Source: Mastigias papua (taxonomy: Eukaryota; Cnidaria; Scyphozoa; Rhizostomeae; Mastigiidae). From it: a stretch of 64,000 nt of DNA. This document shows, piece by piece, positions 52,690-64,000 of the stretch. Below the pieces are notes generated by a model. It had not been told where the DNA came from, searched no databases, and was given only the letters and a program-made list of their open reading frames with translations. Both the position numbers and the translations under genes were made by a program. The DNA lies in NCBI GenBank assembly GCA_964019165.1, contig OZ025271.1:7740275-7804274 (forward strand), written 5' to 3'. Position 1 is the stretch's first letter, and every line of letters starts with the position of its first letter.

Positions 52690-55075
52690 ATCTGATGGGG
52701 AGTTTATAAAGGAAGTCGGCACATTGAAGGAGGGCAGAGGCCAGCAACAATTGGAAATAAAATGAGCAGAGGGAGGGAGAGGGCTTTGCTCTAAGTGGAC
52801 AGTTTCTTCAGTGTGTTCTCTGTACTATCAAGTGCCAAGTAAATGAGGGAGTTTATAAAGGAAGTCGGTACTTTGAAGTAGGGCAGAGGCCAGCGCTAGA
52901 GTGTTGCAGGCGCCCCAATCTCTTTCAATTCAGCCTAACTTTCTTGTGGTGGTGAGGTATTATGAAAAATGTACCTGTATAAAATATTAATGAAATCAGA
53001 TAAGGTTTAGGGGTAGCAGATCGCATTCATAATTTAAACAACTTGAGCCCATTTTCGGCAAAATCAGTAACTTTTATTTAAATTGAAACATATTAATGTT
53101 GGGTCTCATATGATAGCAAATTAAGTGTAGAATTCAAAAAATAAATACCTCTATAGTTTCCGTATATACTGATTTTGAAATATTTTCACTTGAAGATATT
53201 GAAATTCTGTCAAACTAGCAAAGTTTGTCACATAAGTATCATCTTTCTGCAGCAGAAATCGCTGCTTATTTTTATGATAATCTTTCAATAAGATTCTATG
53301 TGAAGCTTTAAATTGCCAGGACACTATCAGATTGGTGCTGGTGGCCTCGAGCTAAATATTATCCATTTTAATAACAAAACTTAGAAAATTCTTACTAGAC
53401 CATTCTCACGTTTACACTTTCCAAGTATTTTGGGTTCAAATTATCTTAACATTCAATCAAATGTGGAACTTAGAAATACATTAGCACAATTCAATGCTAA
53501 TAACACTATGCTTTCAATGATTACAGATGAAAATGAACATGAAACATGTCAATAGCAGATAGTAAAATAAGTTGAGTTTCTTAAGGAAGAACTCTGTCAG
53601 CAGGTACATTAATACAAAAGATAGGCCCCATGTTTAGCCATTTTGGACCGGCGAGCTTTGCAAAGAAAATGCCAAATTTGAGATGGCATTAGCTCAAAGT
53701 TAAAGAAGAGGCTAGGAGGATATTAGTCAATTTGATAGAAAAGTAGCACTGTGTTCCATATTCTCTCAAAATTGAAATGATTAAAGGAGCACATGTAAAA
53801 GCACAACTTCATGCGGTAGAGATATCCATCCTTTGGTGCCTCCATTTCATTATCATGTAGGAAATCTGTATTATTATGAAGTTAAAAATAATTTGAGCCT
53901 GAAATGCTTGGAAAGAGTAGAGATGAACTTGGTATATTAGGTGTTTTCTAAGTTTTGTCATTAAATTGGATAATATTTAGCTTGAGGCCACCAGCACCAA
54001 TCTGGCAGTGTCCTGGCAATTTCAAGCTTCACACAGAATCATATTTAAAGATAATCATAAAAACAAGCACCGGTTTCTGCTCCAGAAAGATGATACTTAT
54101 GTCAAAGTTAGACTTTGCTATTTCATAGAATTTCAATATCTTCAAGTGAAAATATTTCAAAATCAGTATATACGAAAACTATAGAGGTATTTATTTTTGA
54201 ATTCTACGCTTAATTTGCTTTCAAATGAGACCCAACATTAATATGTTTCAATTTAAATAAAAGTTACTGATTTTGCCGAAAGTGGGCTCCCGTTTTGTAA
54301 ATTACGAATGCGATCTGCTACCCCTAATCCTTATCTGATTTCCTTAAAATTTTACACATGTAAGTTTTTCATGAAACCTCACCACCACAAGAAAGTTAGG
54401 CTGAATTGGAGAAAGTTTTAAATTTTATGGGGCGCCTGCAACATCCTAGCCAGCACCAATGGGAAGTCATATGGGCAAAGGGAGGGAGAGAGTTTTGTTG
54501 TAAGAGGACAACCTTTTCAGTGTGGTCTCTGTACTCTTAAGTGCCAAATAAATAGGGGGAGTCATGAAGGAAGTTCCCACATTGAAGGAAGCAGAGGCCA
54601 GCAACAATTGGAAATAAAATGAGCGGAGGGAGGGAGAGGGCTTTGCTCTAAGTGGACAATTTCTTCAGTGTGTTCTCTGTACTCTCAAGTGCCAAGTAAA
54701 TGAGGGAGTGTATGAATGAGGTTCGCACATGGAAGGAGGGCAAAGGCCAGCAACAATGGGAAATAATATAGGCAGAGGGAAGGAGAGGGTTTTGCTGTAA
54801 GTGGACAATCTCTTCAGTTTGGTCTGTGTACTCTCAAGTGCCAAGTAAATGGGGGAGTCTATGAAGGAAGTTCCCACATTGAAGGAGGGCAGAGGCCAGC
54901 AACAATGGGAAATAATATTGGCAAAGGGAAGGAGAGGGTTTTGCTGTAAGTGGACAATCTCTTCAGTTTGGTCTGTGTACTCTCTAGTGCCAAGTAAATG
55001 GGGGAGTCGATGAAGGAAGTTCACACATTGAAGGAGGGCAGAGGCCAGCAACAATTGGAAATAATAAAGAAAGTC
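52690..55075. repeat. Satellite-like tandem array, unit about 150 bp, interrupted
   Basis: The unit begins at TACTCTCAAGTGCCAAGTAA and contains GGAGGGCAGAGGCCAGCAAC and GGGAAGGAGAGGGTTTTGCT-like blocks. The start landmark occurs near 52818, 54532, 54680, 54830 and 54978, giving spacings of about 148-150 in the right-hand group. Partial units occur at both edges. The array is split by a palindromic element at 52896-54449. An open frame on the minus strand over 54665-55222 is produced by the repeat and is not a gene. Confidence 0.85.
52896..54449. mobile_element. 1.55-kb element with inverted arms of about 500 bp, inserted in the satellite
   Basis: The ends are CTAGAGTGTTGCAGGCGCC and GGCGCCTGCAACATCCTAG. 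Arms extend to about 53400 and from about 53950, with AAATATTTTCACTTGAAGAT on one side and ATCTTCAAGTGAAAATATTT on the other. CCAGC flanks both ends (52890-52894, 54450-54454), and the uninterrupted satellite unit reads GGCCAGCAACAATGGG at that point, so the insertion point is fixed. The 550-bp centre has no coding frame. Confidence 0.85.
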
Positions 55076-56999
55076 AATCATAAAGAAAGTTCTGCACATA
55101 CATATTTTAAATGTCTGTAGTGTCTTACAATTTGAATAACCAACTGGTTCAAGAACCACCCAACGATTTTGAGAGTTCAATTGCCAAGCAAGAGTTAAAT
55201 CAGTTTTTCGGAATACGTCCATAGAGAAACGTGGCTTACAGGCTTGCTTTGCATTTCATGTATGAAGTATAGCACTATATTCTAAAACTATTTTATTTTC
55301 GCCTCATTTTGTGACAATTTCTACGTAGTGTTTGTAGTCTATGGTCACTCTTTACTCACAGGGCTTGATAAGATAGCAGCACTGCCGACAGTTGAGGGGT
55401 CCGGGACAGGGTAGACTTTGTCAGAAGGCAAAACCCTGCATAATATTTAAAACCTCCGTATTTTGAATCTCACAGTCCTGTTCACTTTAGAATTGCAACC
55501 CTTTCTAAATATGCAACACCATGCATAATTATTCATTTGAACAACTTCAGAAGAGAACCGACGAAATCAAAGAGGACATACAGTATAGTCTCGATAATAG
55601 GAACCCCAGGTATGTGGAACTTTCATCAAGTGGACCACATTTCACCGGTCCCCTGGATTTGCTTTAGCATGTCCCTCTTGTTTTAGTCTGATAAATGGAA
55701 CTTTCAATAAATTGAGTTATTTTTTTTGTTCCAGTGAGAAATATTTATTGACCCAAGAAGAGTTTTTCAAAACAACTATCTAAAAATCGTTCAACTCACT
55801 TTAATTATCACATTCTTTATTCGAATATTTTGGAGGAAAGAGATATTGTGTTGTTAAAAGCTAAAGTTTCGGGCTGTTAGAAAAGAAAGCTAAAATAGTT
55901 GAAGCAGTGAAGGTAAACACACCTCTAAAGAGAGAAAAATTATTGAGGCTGCAACATTCGAGGATTTGGAATTTAAAAATTGCTATAGCCTGCAGGATGC
56001 AGATATTCTATCAGTATAAGGAAATTTTGCTATTCTGATTCTCTTCAATGATGTAATTACTACGTGTTAGCAACACTAAAAAATAGCAGTTATTATTTTT
56101 AATTCTCTGTTCTATAGAAAAAGCAGATAGGTAGAAAATTTGTAAGTGGAAATATTTTTACGGTCATATCGAAGGTCAGCTAATCGAACGTATAATGCAC
56201 GGCTCTTTACAGGATTTCATGAAGATAGAAAAACGTGTTCTAACTTTATATGGATTGCAGCTACCAAGCTCAAATTTGCAGGTATTGTTCAGTACCACAA
56301 CTAGACTTGGCAGGAGAATTGGCGTTGTCATAGCAACAATCACCTGACCACATCTGAAGTCCAAAATGTGCCTTTTTTACAGCGGGCTAGAAAAAGTAGT
56401 TATGAAAAAATTTGTTTAATAATTCATAAACGATTGCATCGAAAGTATGCTGAAATTTATCATTCCAACTCGTCATCTTGCATACATACTGTTTTTAGTG
56501 TTGAAACAAGGCACTTTTTACGACTTATGAGGGATTTGTAAGAAGTTTGTGCTGTAAACTACTATTTACTTTATTCTTCTTTTTTTGAAACAAAACTACA
56601 GGAAAACTACAATTACTTCATTATATGCCATTCACGAAGTCATCTAGTCTCCATTATGAGTGACATTTACAATTTTCAGTCAAAAATTAACTATATATCA
56701 ACCAAACGCAAAAAAAACAGAATAAAGAAAATTAGTGGGAAAAGAAAGCTAGAACTAAATGGGTACCTCTAAAAAACAAATGATGCGTGCCAACAAGTAC
56801 TTTTTCTTACATCTGTTTATACGTTAGAGGTAGCATACATGAATTGAAAAAAAAATTAAAAATGCTGCTGCTGTGTTTTAAAACTTATGTTAGGAAAATC
56901 TCTTAGTACTTTGAATGAATTGAAGTGTTGCTTTTATAAGATGTCTATTAACAAGCACATTTAATTTTGAACTTCCATAAAGTATCATTTCACAAAGTA
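55076..56999. other. Gene-poor stretch, nothing recognised
   Basis: I see no domain motif, RNA gene or transposon terminus. Base composition is strongly AT-rich. Confidence 0.5.
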
Positions 57000-57014
57000 C
57001 CTTTGCATCAAGGT

Positions 57015-57994
57015 CTAAAATACTAAACCCAAGAACATGAGAAAGTTGACCAAAAGCTCATTTCGCATTGTTTGAAACAAATGACAGTGCAGGAAGAAAT
57101 ACTTTTTACCCTCTTCACAGCAAACACACAATGGGCTTAGACAATCAAAGTTGTGTCTAAACCAATGGGCATTTAAGGGGCTGAATTGCAATCGAAATTG
57201 TGTTAAATGTTTTACTGCCTTTGCTGAAGAATTTATAAAGACAGGCCTTTTGACAGGCCGTCTTAGAGACAATACTCTTCGTTTAAATTGTGAAATTGAC
57301 TTCAAATCTTTTACTTCACTTTCAAGAAGAATAAGCTCATAAACAGTAGTAATAAAATAACTATTAGAAAAACGCACTCTCCTACAGGCTTTTGGATCAT
57401 AATTTCGTGGGTTTCTCGAATCTGTTGCTCAGGAGGAATTTCATTAAACAGATATTCTGGTGGTTTTGATTGTCTTAGCTGGAAGAAATGACACAATCTT
57501 CGATACCATCTTTTATCATACATAGACTCCCAGTCAAGTTCCTCATATAGTCTTTGCCTGCTGGTTCCTTTCCAGGCACCTGTGACAGCCGGAGCTGCCG
57601 TATACTGAGCTTGTTCAATATTTTTTGTAATAGTACTTTTCATATCTGGGTCAAACCTATGGTATATTATGTCACCATAGTCTAGGTGAGGCCTTACATA
57701 GAGCTTGTAAACTTGATCTAGAACATCTCTAGAAACATATTTAGATCCCCCTTCTCGCTTTGATTACAGCTTCTCTAACCTGAGACTGAAAGTTTAGTTT
57801 AGAATATAAAATTACTCCAAGGTATGCTTATGCTCATTCCTTCTAACAATAGCTTGATTTCCTAGCTCAAATGGCGGATGGAATGGTTGCTTTCGTATAG
57901 TATAGAAAATAATCTCTTCACTTTTGTCAGCATTAAACTCCAGTTTCCATTGCCAGGCCCATTTCTCAATCTTGTCTAAATCTTCACTAATCAT
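57015..57994 (-). pseudogene. RT thumb and C-terminus of the CR1-like LINE
   Basis: Three open segments in order: WKLEFNADKSEEIIF, then AWKGTSRQRLYEELDWESMY with RWYRRLCHFFQL, then VKDLKSISQFKRRVLSLRRP, FSPLNAHWFRHNFDCLSPLC and FFLHCHLFQTMRNELL. The last block, with a Cys/His knuckle, closes many CR1-like reverse transcriptases. A stop and frame change separate the segments. Confidence 0.8.
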
Positions 57995-58554
57995 GAAAGC
58001 AGTCTGAGTTGCATCATTTACTCTGGAAAAAGTGATGTATCATCGGCAAATAGTCTAATATCACATTTTACATTTTCCACTATGTCATTAATGTAGACAA
58101 TAAATAGTAGAGGACCGAGTACAGATCCCTGCGGTACACCTGATGAAACAGGTTGCCAATCTGAGACTTGACCGTTTAAGATAACTCTTTGCTTGAGGTT
58201 ATGAACAGGTCTTGAAGAAGCATTAGCAGATTATCAGAAATTCCATTACATTGTAATTTATGTATTAGGCCCTTGAGCCAGACTCTGTCAAATGCTTTTC
58301 AAAGATCCAAGAAAATTGCCCTAGTCTCCATGCAAGGGATTTCCTCAAATCCACTGTAGATCTAATGAGTTGTTAGCAGTAGCTGATTTATTGTAGAGTC
58401 GCCTGGTCAAAAACCAGATTGATTGTCAACTAGAAGCTTATTGTCACATAGCTGATTGTAGATGGAATCGAAGATAAGCCTTTCAAGAGGTTTCCCGAAA
58501 ATTGGTAATAGTTAAATAGGCCTGTAATTATTTTTAAGCTGTCTGCTTTCCTTT

Positions 58555-59253
58555 TTATGTATGCACTACATTTGACTTCTTCCCAGCATATGGATATACC
58601 CCAGTTTTCATAAATTTTGTATATATCATGCAGTGAGGCTTAATAATAGACTCATCGCATAATTTTATGATATTTATTGAAATGCCGTCATCGCCATGGG
58701 ATTTTTGACGATCCAAGGACCTTATTAGTCTTAGCAATTTGTTTGGGTCAATAGAAAGGCTCTCAATAGTAACATTACATTTTGATACTAACATGGGAAG
58801 AGAACTGCTTGTTTCGATAGTACAACATTGCGTTAAAAAATAGTTATTTAAAATTGTTGCCTTCTTCTTTATATTTGTTACAAAGATACCATTTTCTGAT
58901 AAAGGAGGTATAGCTACGAAAGCTTTTTTATTCAGAATTATGTTAAATACTGACGAGTAGGTTTTTGCATCGGCTTGAGATTTGGATGGCTTTTGGCCTA
59001 ATTTCACATAATATTGTTCTTTTGCGGCCGTTATCATCTTGGAAGTTTTATTTCGTATAATTTTTACATGATTCCAATCTTCTAGTTTCCTCCCACGCAT
59101 CCAATACTTTCTATATACCCTATTTTTTCTCTTAATTGCTGTTTTGATTTGAGAATTTAACCAATGAGGATCTTTATCATTAAACTTTGCAGTTGTGTTT
59201 GGAATGCGCTCGGATAATATGAAATGTAGTCGGCTGATAAAAAGATCTGTCAT
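58555..59253 (-). pseudogene. RT N-terminal region of the CR1-like LINE
   Basis: A 232-codon open frame with HWLNSQIKTAIKRKNRVYRK and KYWMRGRKLEDWNHVKIIRN, the usual linker after the endonuclease, then FVTNIKKKATILNNYF, LIRSLDRQKSHGDDGISINI and IKLCDESIIKPHCMIYTKFM, which are RT fingers motifs. It ends at a frame break (GKKSNVVHT). Confidence 0.8.
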
Positions 59254-59639
59254 TTCTCACACCAAGCAAGATTTCTAGTTGCACTAATAATAATATATGC
59301 CAGGACAATATTTTGAGTCTACAATCAGTCCTTTTGAAATTGGCGTGTTGCTTTTCTGCGTCATTTGACAATTAAACATGCAAAATCGAAGCTCTGGCTT
59401 GCAGGCTCATGTGCAGTTGGTCAGCAGATTTCTATATAAGAAACGTTTCCTTGGTTACAAGGTCTGTAATTATAAGATGGCGGAGAAAGCAAGAACCATT
59501 GAAATATGATGATTATTTATTGTTACCTCTTCACGTTATCATGACAAACTCCTTCCCAGGCTCAGTTTCTAAAATCACTTCGCTGGGGGCAAAGATTCAT
59601 TTCTGAGCTGTGCCTTAGACTAGCTGAGTACAGGGTAAC

Positions 59640-60560
59640 AGGCTGTCTTCAATGCTGTCAAAGCCAAATCGCTAGTAATTGCATCAAATCAAAAACAAAA
59701 ACATTTTCTGAAAAGTGGTGAAGAGTTAGCATTGGAAATCAGAGGTAGGGACATTGAAGCAATCCACCATATAAAAGATCTAGGCGTATATATAGATCAC
59801 ACTCTCAACTGGAAAAACAAATCCAATGGATTACAACGAAAGTCTATAGAGCATTAGGGATCTTGAACTAGTCCAAACATTTATTGCCATTTGAAACCTT
59901 GAATACCCTATACACGAGTATCATAGAACCTCACTTCAGATATTGCTGCTCAGTTTGGGGGTGTTGTGGGAAAACTGAAATTGACAGACTGCAAAAGCTA
60001 CAAAATCGAGCAGCTCGCATCGTAAGTAATAGTAGCAATTATGCTCCAAGCGTGTCCCTAATACGCAGTTTAGATTGGGAAACCATTGACGATCTTATCA
60101 ATCAGAACATTAGAACTATGACATTCAAAGCTGTCAATAATCTAGGACCTCAATATCTGGTGGACCTCTTCACAAGAAATTCTCATTCTTCATCCCATAA
60201 CCTCAGAAACACTGACTCTGATGTAAAGATACCGAAGAAAAAACATTAAATGGACAGAAATGCTTCTCGTATAGGGGTGCTAAAGTTTGGAATAGTTTAC
60301 CACGGCAAACAAAACAGGCATCTTCCATAAGACGTTTGAAGTCCTATACAACATTTAATTAGTTTATTATTTGAGTTTTATTTTTCTAGTTTGTATATTT
60401 TCTAACTATGATGTTTTACAGTTGTAAATATACTTTTGTAATATTTTACTTTTTACTTTGACTACTTGTAAAACGAGAAACCCCTTGAAAATCAGCTACG
60501 GCTGAAGGGCTACCTCTCTGTATTTTTTATAGAGGAAATAAAATGAAATGATGAAAGTCT
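59640..60560 (+). mobile_element. CR1-like LINE 3' fragment, plus strand
   Basis: A plus-strand coding segment starts near 59650 with VKAKSLVIASN and HIKDLGVYIDHTLNW, has a break near 59850, and continues in the open frame 59884-60249 (NTLYTSIIEPHFRYCCSVWG, LQKLQNRAARIVSNSS, TMTFKAVNNLGPQYLVDLF). A final frame gives FSYRGAKVWNSLPRQTK. The 3' end is a short GAAATAAAATGAAATGATGA tail near 60533-60553. The IIEPHF block resembles that of the RT fragment at 1-620, which may be the same family. Confidence 0.8.
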
Positions 60561-62439
60561 TGCCATACAAAACATTGTAGTTTCGACCTGGTTCATAACT
60601 TTTAGAACCAGGCTCAAAATACAGTGGTGTGATAGGAACTAAATCAGCTTTCAATTCCATATATCTTGGTAATTAATTGTCAGATCAAGCTTAAATCTTT
60701 CAAATATGGATATTTTAAAGTACTTTTTTAGAATCCAGAGCCAAAATTTAATCTTCTAAAGTAGAATTTTTGTGACGTCATTCCTCAGTACTCTATCATC
60801 AACTAACAACAGTGACCAATACTGTGAAATTCGTCGTTGTTTAGCCAAATAACAACCCGAATGCCGAGAATATTGGGAAGTGTCATTGTTGTACATTCCG
60901 AAAAGCAACCGACATCCAATTTGTCGTCAACGTCGATCAAATGTTGCTGTGGAGGAACAGGTTTCGATGCATACTATAAGTTACCCTTCTCTTTTAAGCG
61001 GAAGGATTTGTGGAATTGTGATTTTACTCTCAGTGATAAGAATACATTGGAAAGGAAGAAAGTTCGCTATCTTTCATTTCGTTAAGGTTTGTAGGCAATT
61101 GATATTTATGGCATAGCATGATCGAGCTTTCTCTTGGTTTGTGGTTAGCAAAGCGGTGAAGTTTTCATGTTGAATTACTAGTTATTCAGTGTTTATGAGG
61201 AGACTAAAATGGCCGCTATTCAATGGCAGTATGATACTGCGTGCATAATTTTGGTAGATTTCGAAAAAATACACCGATCTGGTGACGGATTGTCTCATGT
61301 GAAAGAGCATCTCAAGAGCTATCGATTGGTATATAATTTATGTATATATCTCGTAAGTAGCGAGAGGTCCGAAAGTGCATTAGCGCATGGTGTCATAAGG
61401 GTTGATAACGTTACGTGTAAAATAGGGGGACGTGTAAAATAGGTGGATGCGTAAGATAGGGGGACATCACGCAATGACCAGAATACACGAAAATCTAAAC
61501 TCTCAGCTTACCACAACATAACTCTTCATATTAAAATCTCATATACAAACGATTTGCTATAAATTTCAAGAATGCTGATAAATATACAAACAACTTAACA
61601 TCAAGCGGAGCACAGAAACAGCACTGAATAAGAAAGCACTTGGCATACCTACCAATTTGAACAACACACAAGATAGATTACAAACTGTATTGACATATAT
61701 TGGACATAACAATTGCCCTGATTCAAGTTTTATTACTAGCAGGTTTCATTTTAGGGCCATCAATACTGTGTGTCACCCATGTGAAAAATGGGGGGACCGG
61801 TAACGCAATGTGTAAAATAGGGGGACTATATGTAAAATGCGAAAATATTAATAATATAACAAGAAATGCAACAAACAAACATTAGTTTAGGGAAATTTTC
61901 TTAAGGTTTTCTTAACTTTTGCAGGAATAAACGGGCTGAAACACGCTACTCTGTATTTGTTGGGCACCGTAAGTTTCGATCTCTGTACGAGAGTTTGCAA
62001 AAATGAGCCAGTATCAATTTCTGGCATGTAAAAAAGATGAACTGTGATTCTCTTAGCATTTTCTTGAAGTTGAGCCTTGTGATTTACTTAGGATTTTCTT
62101 AAGATTTTGGCCATTTGAGCCTCATTTTCTTATAAGCTTTTGTCTTAAAAAAAAAACGTGTATTTCATAAAAGTTGGGAGATACTAACTTAAGAATTAAA
62201 TTACTATTTTTTTCTGTTCATACGGCAAACTGATTTAGATGCAATATCGTTAGCTAGTAGAGATGAATTTGTGACTGAACATAGCATGGTGTTTACTATG
62301 ATTTCTCCTCTCAAGTGGTATACTGACTGAGATTCGACTTCTTGTGTTGTTATTGAGTAAATATAACAATGAATTAGTACCTACTATTTTCACATCAGAT
62401 GGATAAAGATGGATACCTAGTCAGTGTCAATTTCCTGTT
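60561..62439. other. Gene-poor region with one candidate first exon
   Basis: Apart from the candidate exon at 61209-61328, it holds a cluster of GTGTAAAATAGGGGGAC phrases at 61418-61470 and 61785-61835 (decayed short repeats). No other gene is seen. Confidence 0.45.
61209..61328 (+). CDS. Candidate first coding exon, function unknown
   Basis: ATG in good context (CTAAAATGGCC) opens 40 codons ending at a donor CGATTG|GTATAT in phase 0. The peptide has IQWQYDTACIILVDFEKIHR and SHVKEHLKSYRL, an amphipathic helix-rich segment with the look of real coding sequence. No partner exon was found downstream. It might be the N-terminus of a host or transposon gene whose remainder was lost, or chance. 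Confidence 0.3.
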
Positions 62440-64000
62440 GTTTTGTAGATAAAGTTTTAACATAACTTAACAACTAGATACGATGAGTAAAAAGGTAACT
62501 ATTTGTTCAATTCTGCAAAACATGTTTCGGATTCATCATCCATCATCAGTTGTTAATACAGACTAAAGGTGTAATCATTAGAACAGCTAAATCTACATAC
62601 ATTCGAAAAAAGGAGCGAAAACTGTTATAAAGAAAATAAGTGGGTGGAGTTAGAAGTTTAATGAAACATCAAAGTGTTAAATCTGTTTGCTTAAGATAGG
62701 CTTTCCTCACAAAATATGCAAAGGCTCCTTAATATTAAGTTGATTGTAAGTGCTTGCCGAGTCCAGAATTGTGAAACAACTATCATTGCATTATTCAGAA
62801 CTCTTTAGGCGTTTGCAGATGTTAGAGTTTTTGTCGGTAGCTCACCAACATAAACGGAATTACATTCCGCATAATTAAACTTATAAACTACGTTAGAGCG
62901 GAGCGATATGGGTACAGTGGAGCGGAGCGATATGGGTACAGTGGAGCGGAGCGATATGGATACAGTGGAGCGGAGCGATATGGGTACAGTGGAGCGGAGC
63001 GATATGGGTACAGTGGAGCGGAGCGATATGGGTACAGTGTCTTTGAAATTCATTGACGCGAAATGAGATAAAACAAGATATGGTAGCTTAAAATATAAGG
63101 TGCAATTACCGTCAGGTGGTGTAGAATCTTTACATGGGTAGTGGAATTATTAACTCTGTCAAGATATTTTTTGATTACTTTATTTATTACATGTTCAGGA
63201 AATTCATTCCTCTTTAGTATATAGGTTCCTTAACTTTCTCATTAGAAGCAAGAAGGGTAATATTAATCATATAAGCTTTATCTAATAGTGTATGAACAAT
63301 ACCAAGTTTGTAAGAAAAAGAGGTGAAGCTGAAAAAATTGGTAATCAATCTAGTTACAGTCTTTTTCCGATAGACTGAGGCTTTGCGACAGGAGGGATCT
63401 CGATTGTTAATACAAACGTCAAGAAAAGGCAAAGTTGTTTTAACTTCCTTTCCATAGTGAACCTAATAGTTTCATGTTGAGAATTGAGATACTGAAAGAA
63501 GAGTAGGGCTTCATGCTCACTGTTGACAAGGCAGAAAGTATCATTCACATAACGTCAGTAGAAGTAGATAGGAGGACCTTGATATTTATTGAGCCATAAA
63601 CATACGCGATGCCCAAGAAAAGATAAACTAAAACCGGAACAAGTGGAGAGCCCTTAGCAACAACATCTACTTGATCATATACCTTACCATTAACAAGAAA
63701 ATGAGACTGAGCAGTGGCAATCGACAAAAGCTTATTGCGATCAGACTTGGAAAGTATGAGGTCAGAGTTACCCTCTGTAATATTAAAAGGGGCAAGATCA
63801 TCTATCCTAGCGCATGATATCGCTTCTATACAAGTATGTACTTCTATGAGAAGAAATAGTAATTTAGCTGTTAACTTATTGTATTTCTTGACAACTACTT
63901 AAGCCCGAAGTTGACTGCTAATCATATGTGCAATTTGATGAGACAAATAGTAGCAGATTGGTTGTTCATTAACCAATTGCATATACAATAGCACAAAATA
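62440..64000 (-). mobile_element. Penelope-like retroelement, decayed, continues off right edge
   Basis: On the minus strand the RT blocks FLVNGKVYDQVDVVAKGSPL (63700 region), NDTFCLVNSEHEALLFFQYL, PFLDVCINNRDPSCRKASVY and FFSFTSFSYKLG are followed by a GIY-YIG endonuclease start (VVYKFNYAECNSVYVGE near 62880) and its end in another frame (NICKRLKSSE, CFTILDSAST, NIKEPLHIL). RT followed by GIY-YIG defines Penelope-like elements. The endonuclease has an internal deletion and stops. The terminal segment (62510-62570) has the GAATCCGAAACATGTTTTG phrase typical of these elements' ends. Confidence 0.85.
62893..63038 (-). repeat. 24-bp tandem repeat, 6 copies, in frame within the Penelope-like ORF
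   Basis: The plus-strand unit GTGGAGCGGAGCGATATGGG plus TACA is repeated six times with two single-base differences and a variant first edge. On the coding strand each unit encodes the octapeptide TVPISLRS (one copy TVSISLRS). The expansion lies between the reverse transcriptase and the GIY-YIG domain. Confidence 0.95.

Larger units (their letters stand above)
57000..59371 (-). mobile_element. CR1-like LINE, reverse transcriptase in several broken frames
   Basis: On the minus strand: RT N-terminal region (59253-58555), catalytic region near 58140-58020 with [20 protein letters not shown] and LFADDTS, then KIEKWAWQWKLEFNADKSEE (57994-57812), then the C-terminal blocks (57643-57015). All RT blocks of a Jockey/CR1-type LINE are present in order, with stops or shifts between them. 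No endonuclease domain is seen upstream of 59371, so the copy is 5'-truncated. Confidence 0.85.

Noticed and set aside
54665..55222. 185-codon open frame on the minus strand
   Set aside because: It lies almost entirely in the 150-bp satellite array, and its peptide repeats with the array period. It is a repeat artefact.

Overview
The window looks like AT-rich, intron-bearing, repeat-dense animal DNA. I infer a cnidarian, with moderate confidence. The reasons are an NLR gene with a DZIP3-type HEPN head, a Kolobok-type THAP transposase, R2-like, Penelope, CR1-like and BEL/Pao retroelements, a 5S-derived SINE, and a cysteine-tailed transposon-associated protein family that I associate with cnidarian genomes. 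There are no bacterial gene features.

The one gene I would defend as a functional host gene is a four-exon NLR-like immune-receptor candidate on the + strand (15197-34564). Exon 1 (15197-15752) encodes a DZIP3-type HEPN domain. Two microexons (17230-17274, 45 nt; 17873-17896, 24 nt) encode a coiled-coil linker. The last exon (32493-34564) encodes a NACHT ATPase and a degenerate LRR-like tail. All three junctions are phase 1 with GT-AG signals, and the joined frame is open for 898 residues. The third intron is about 14.6 kb and has filled up with transposons.

Layout. 1-620: minus-strand CR1-like reverse transcriptase fragment running off the left edge. 1324-8538: a Kolobok-like DNA transposon with TTAA target duplications. 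It contains a THAP transposase gene (+), a second short coding exon (-), an R2-like retrotransposon (about 2990-6910), and, inside that element's reverse transcriptase, a 434-bp palindromic MITE (4877-5310): three nested levels. 8551-8620: tRNA-like SINE head. 8640-15190: old duplicated sequence and simple repeats. 15197-34564: the NLR gene. Its introns hold a CR1-like 3' end (20973-21300), a foldback element (21355-22545), an 18-bp minisatellite (23263-23388), a decayed BEL/Pao element (about 23500-27740), and a hAT-like element (29384-31101) carrying a 157-159 bp tandem array and inserted in an older dispersed repeat.

36250-39960: decayed APE-type non-LTR retrotransposon (-). 41380-42830: degenerate repeats. 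44568-44774: THAP domain broken before its last zinc ligand (-). 45495-47537: long-inverted-repeat transposon carrying pieces of a cysteine-tailed ORF (-). 47587-47960 and 49678-50049: two copies of one TA-flanked MITE. 48174-48440: 5S rRNA-derived SINE. 52690-55075: satellite of about 150 bp, split by a 1.55-kb palindromic element. 57000-59371 (-) and 59640-60560 (+): two CR1-like elements. 62440-64000: decayed Penelope-like element (-) with an in-frame 24-bp tandem expansion.

Except for the NLR gene, nearly every coding signal here belongs to a mobile element, and most are broken by stops, frameshifts or insertions. Boundaries given as 'about' were estimated by eye. All family names rest on motif recognition, not on database searches.
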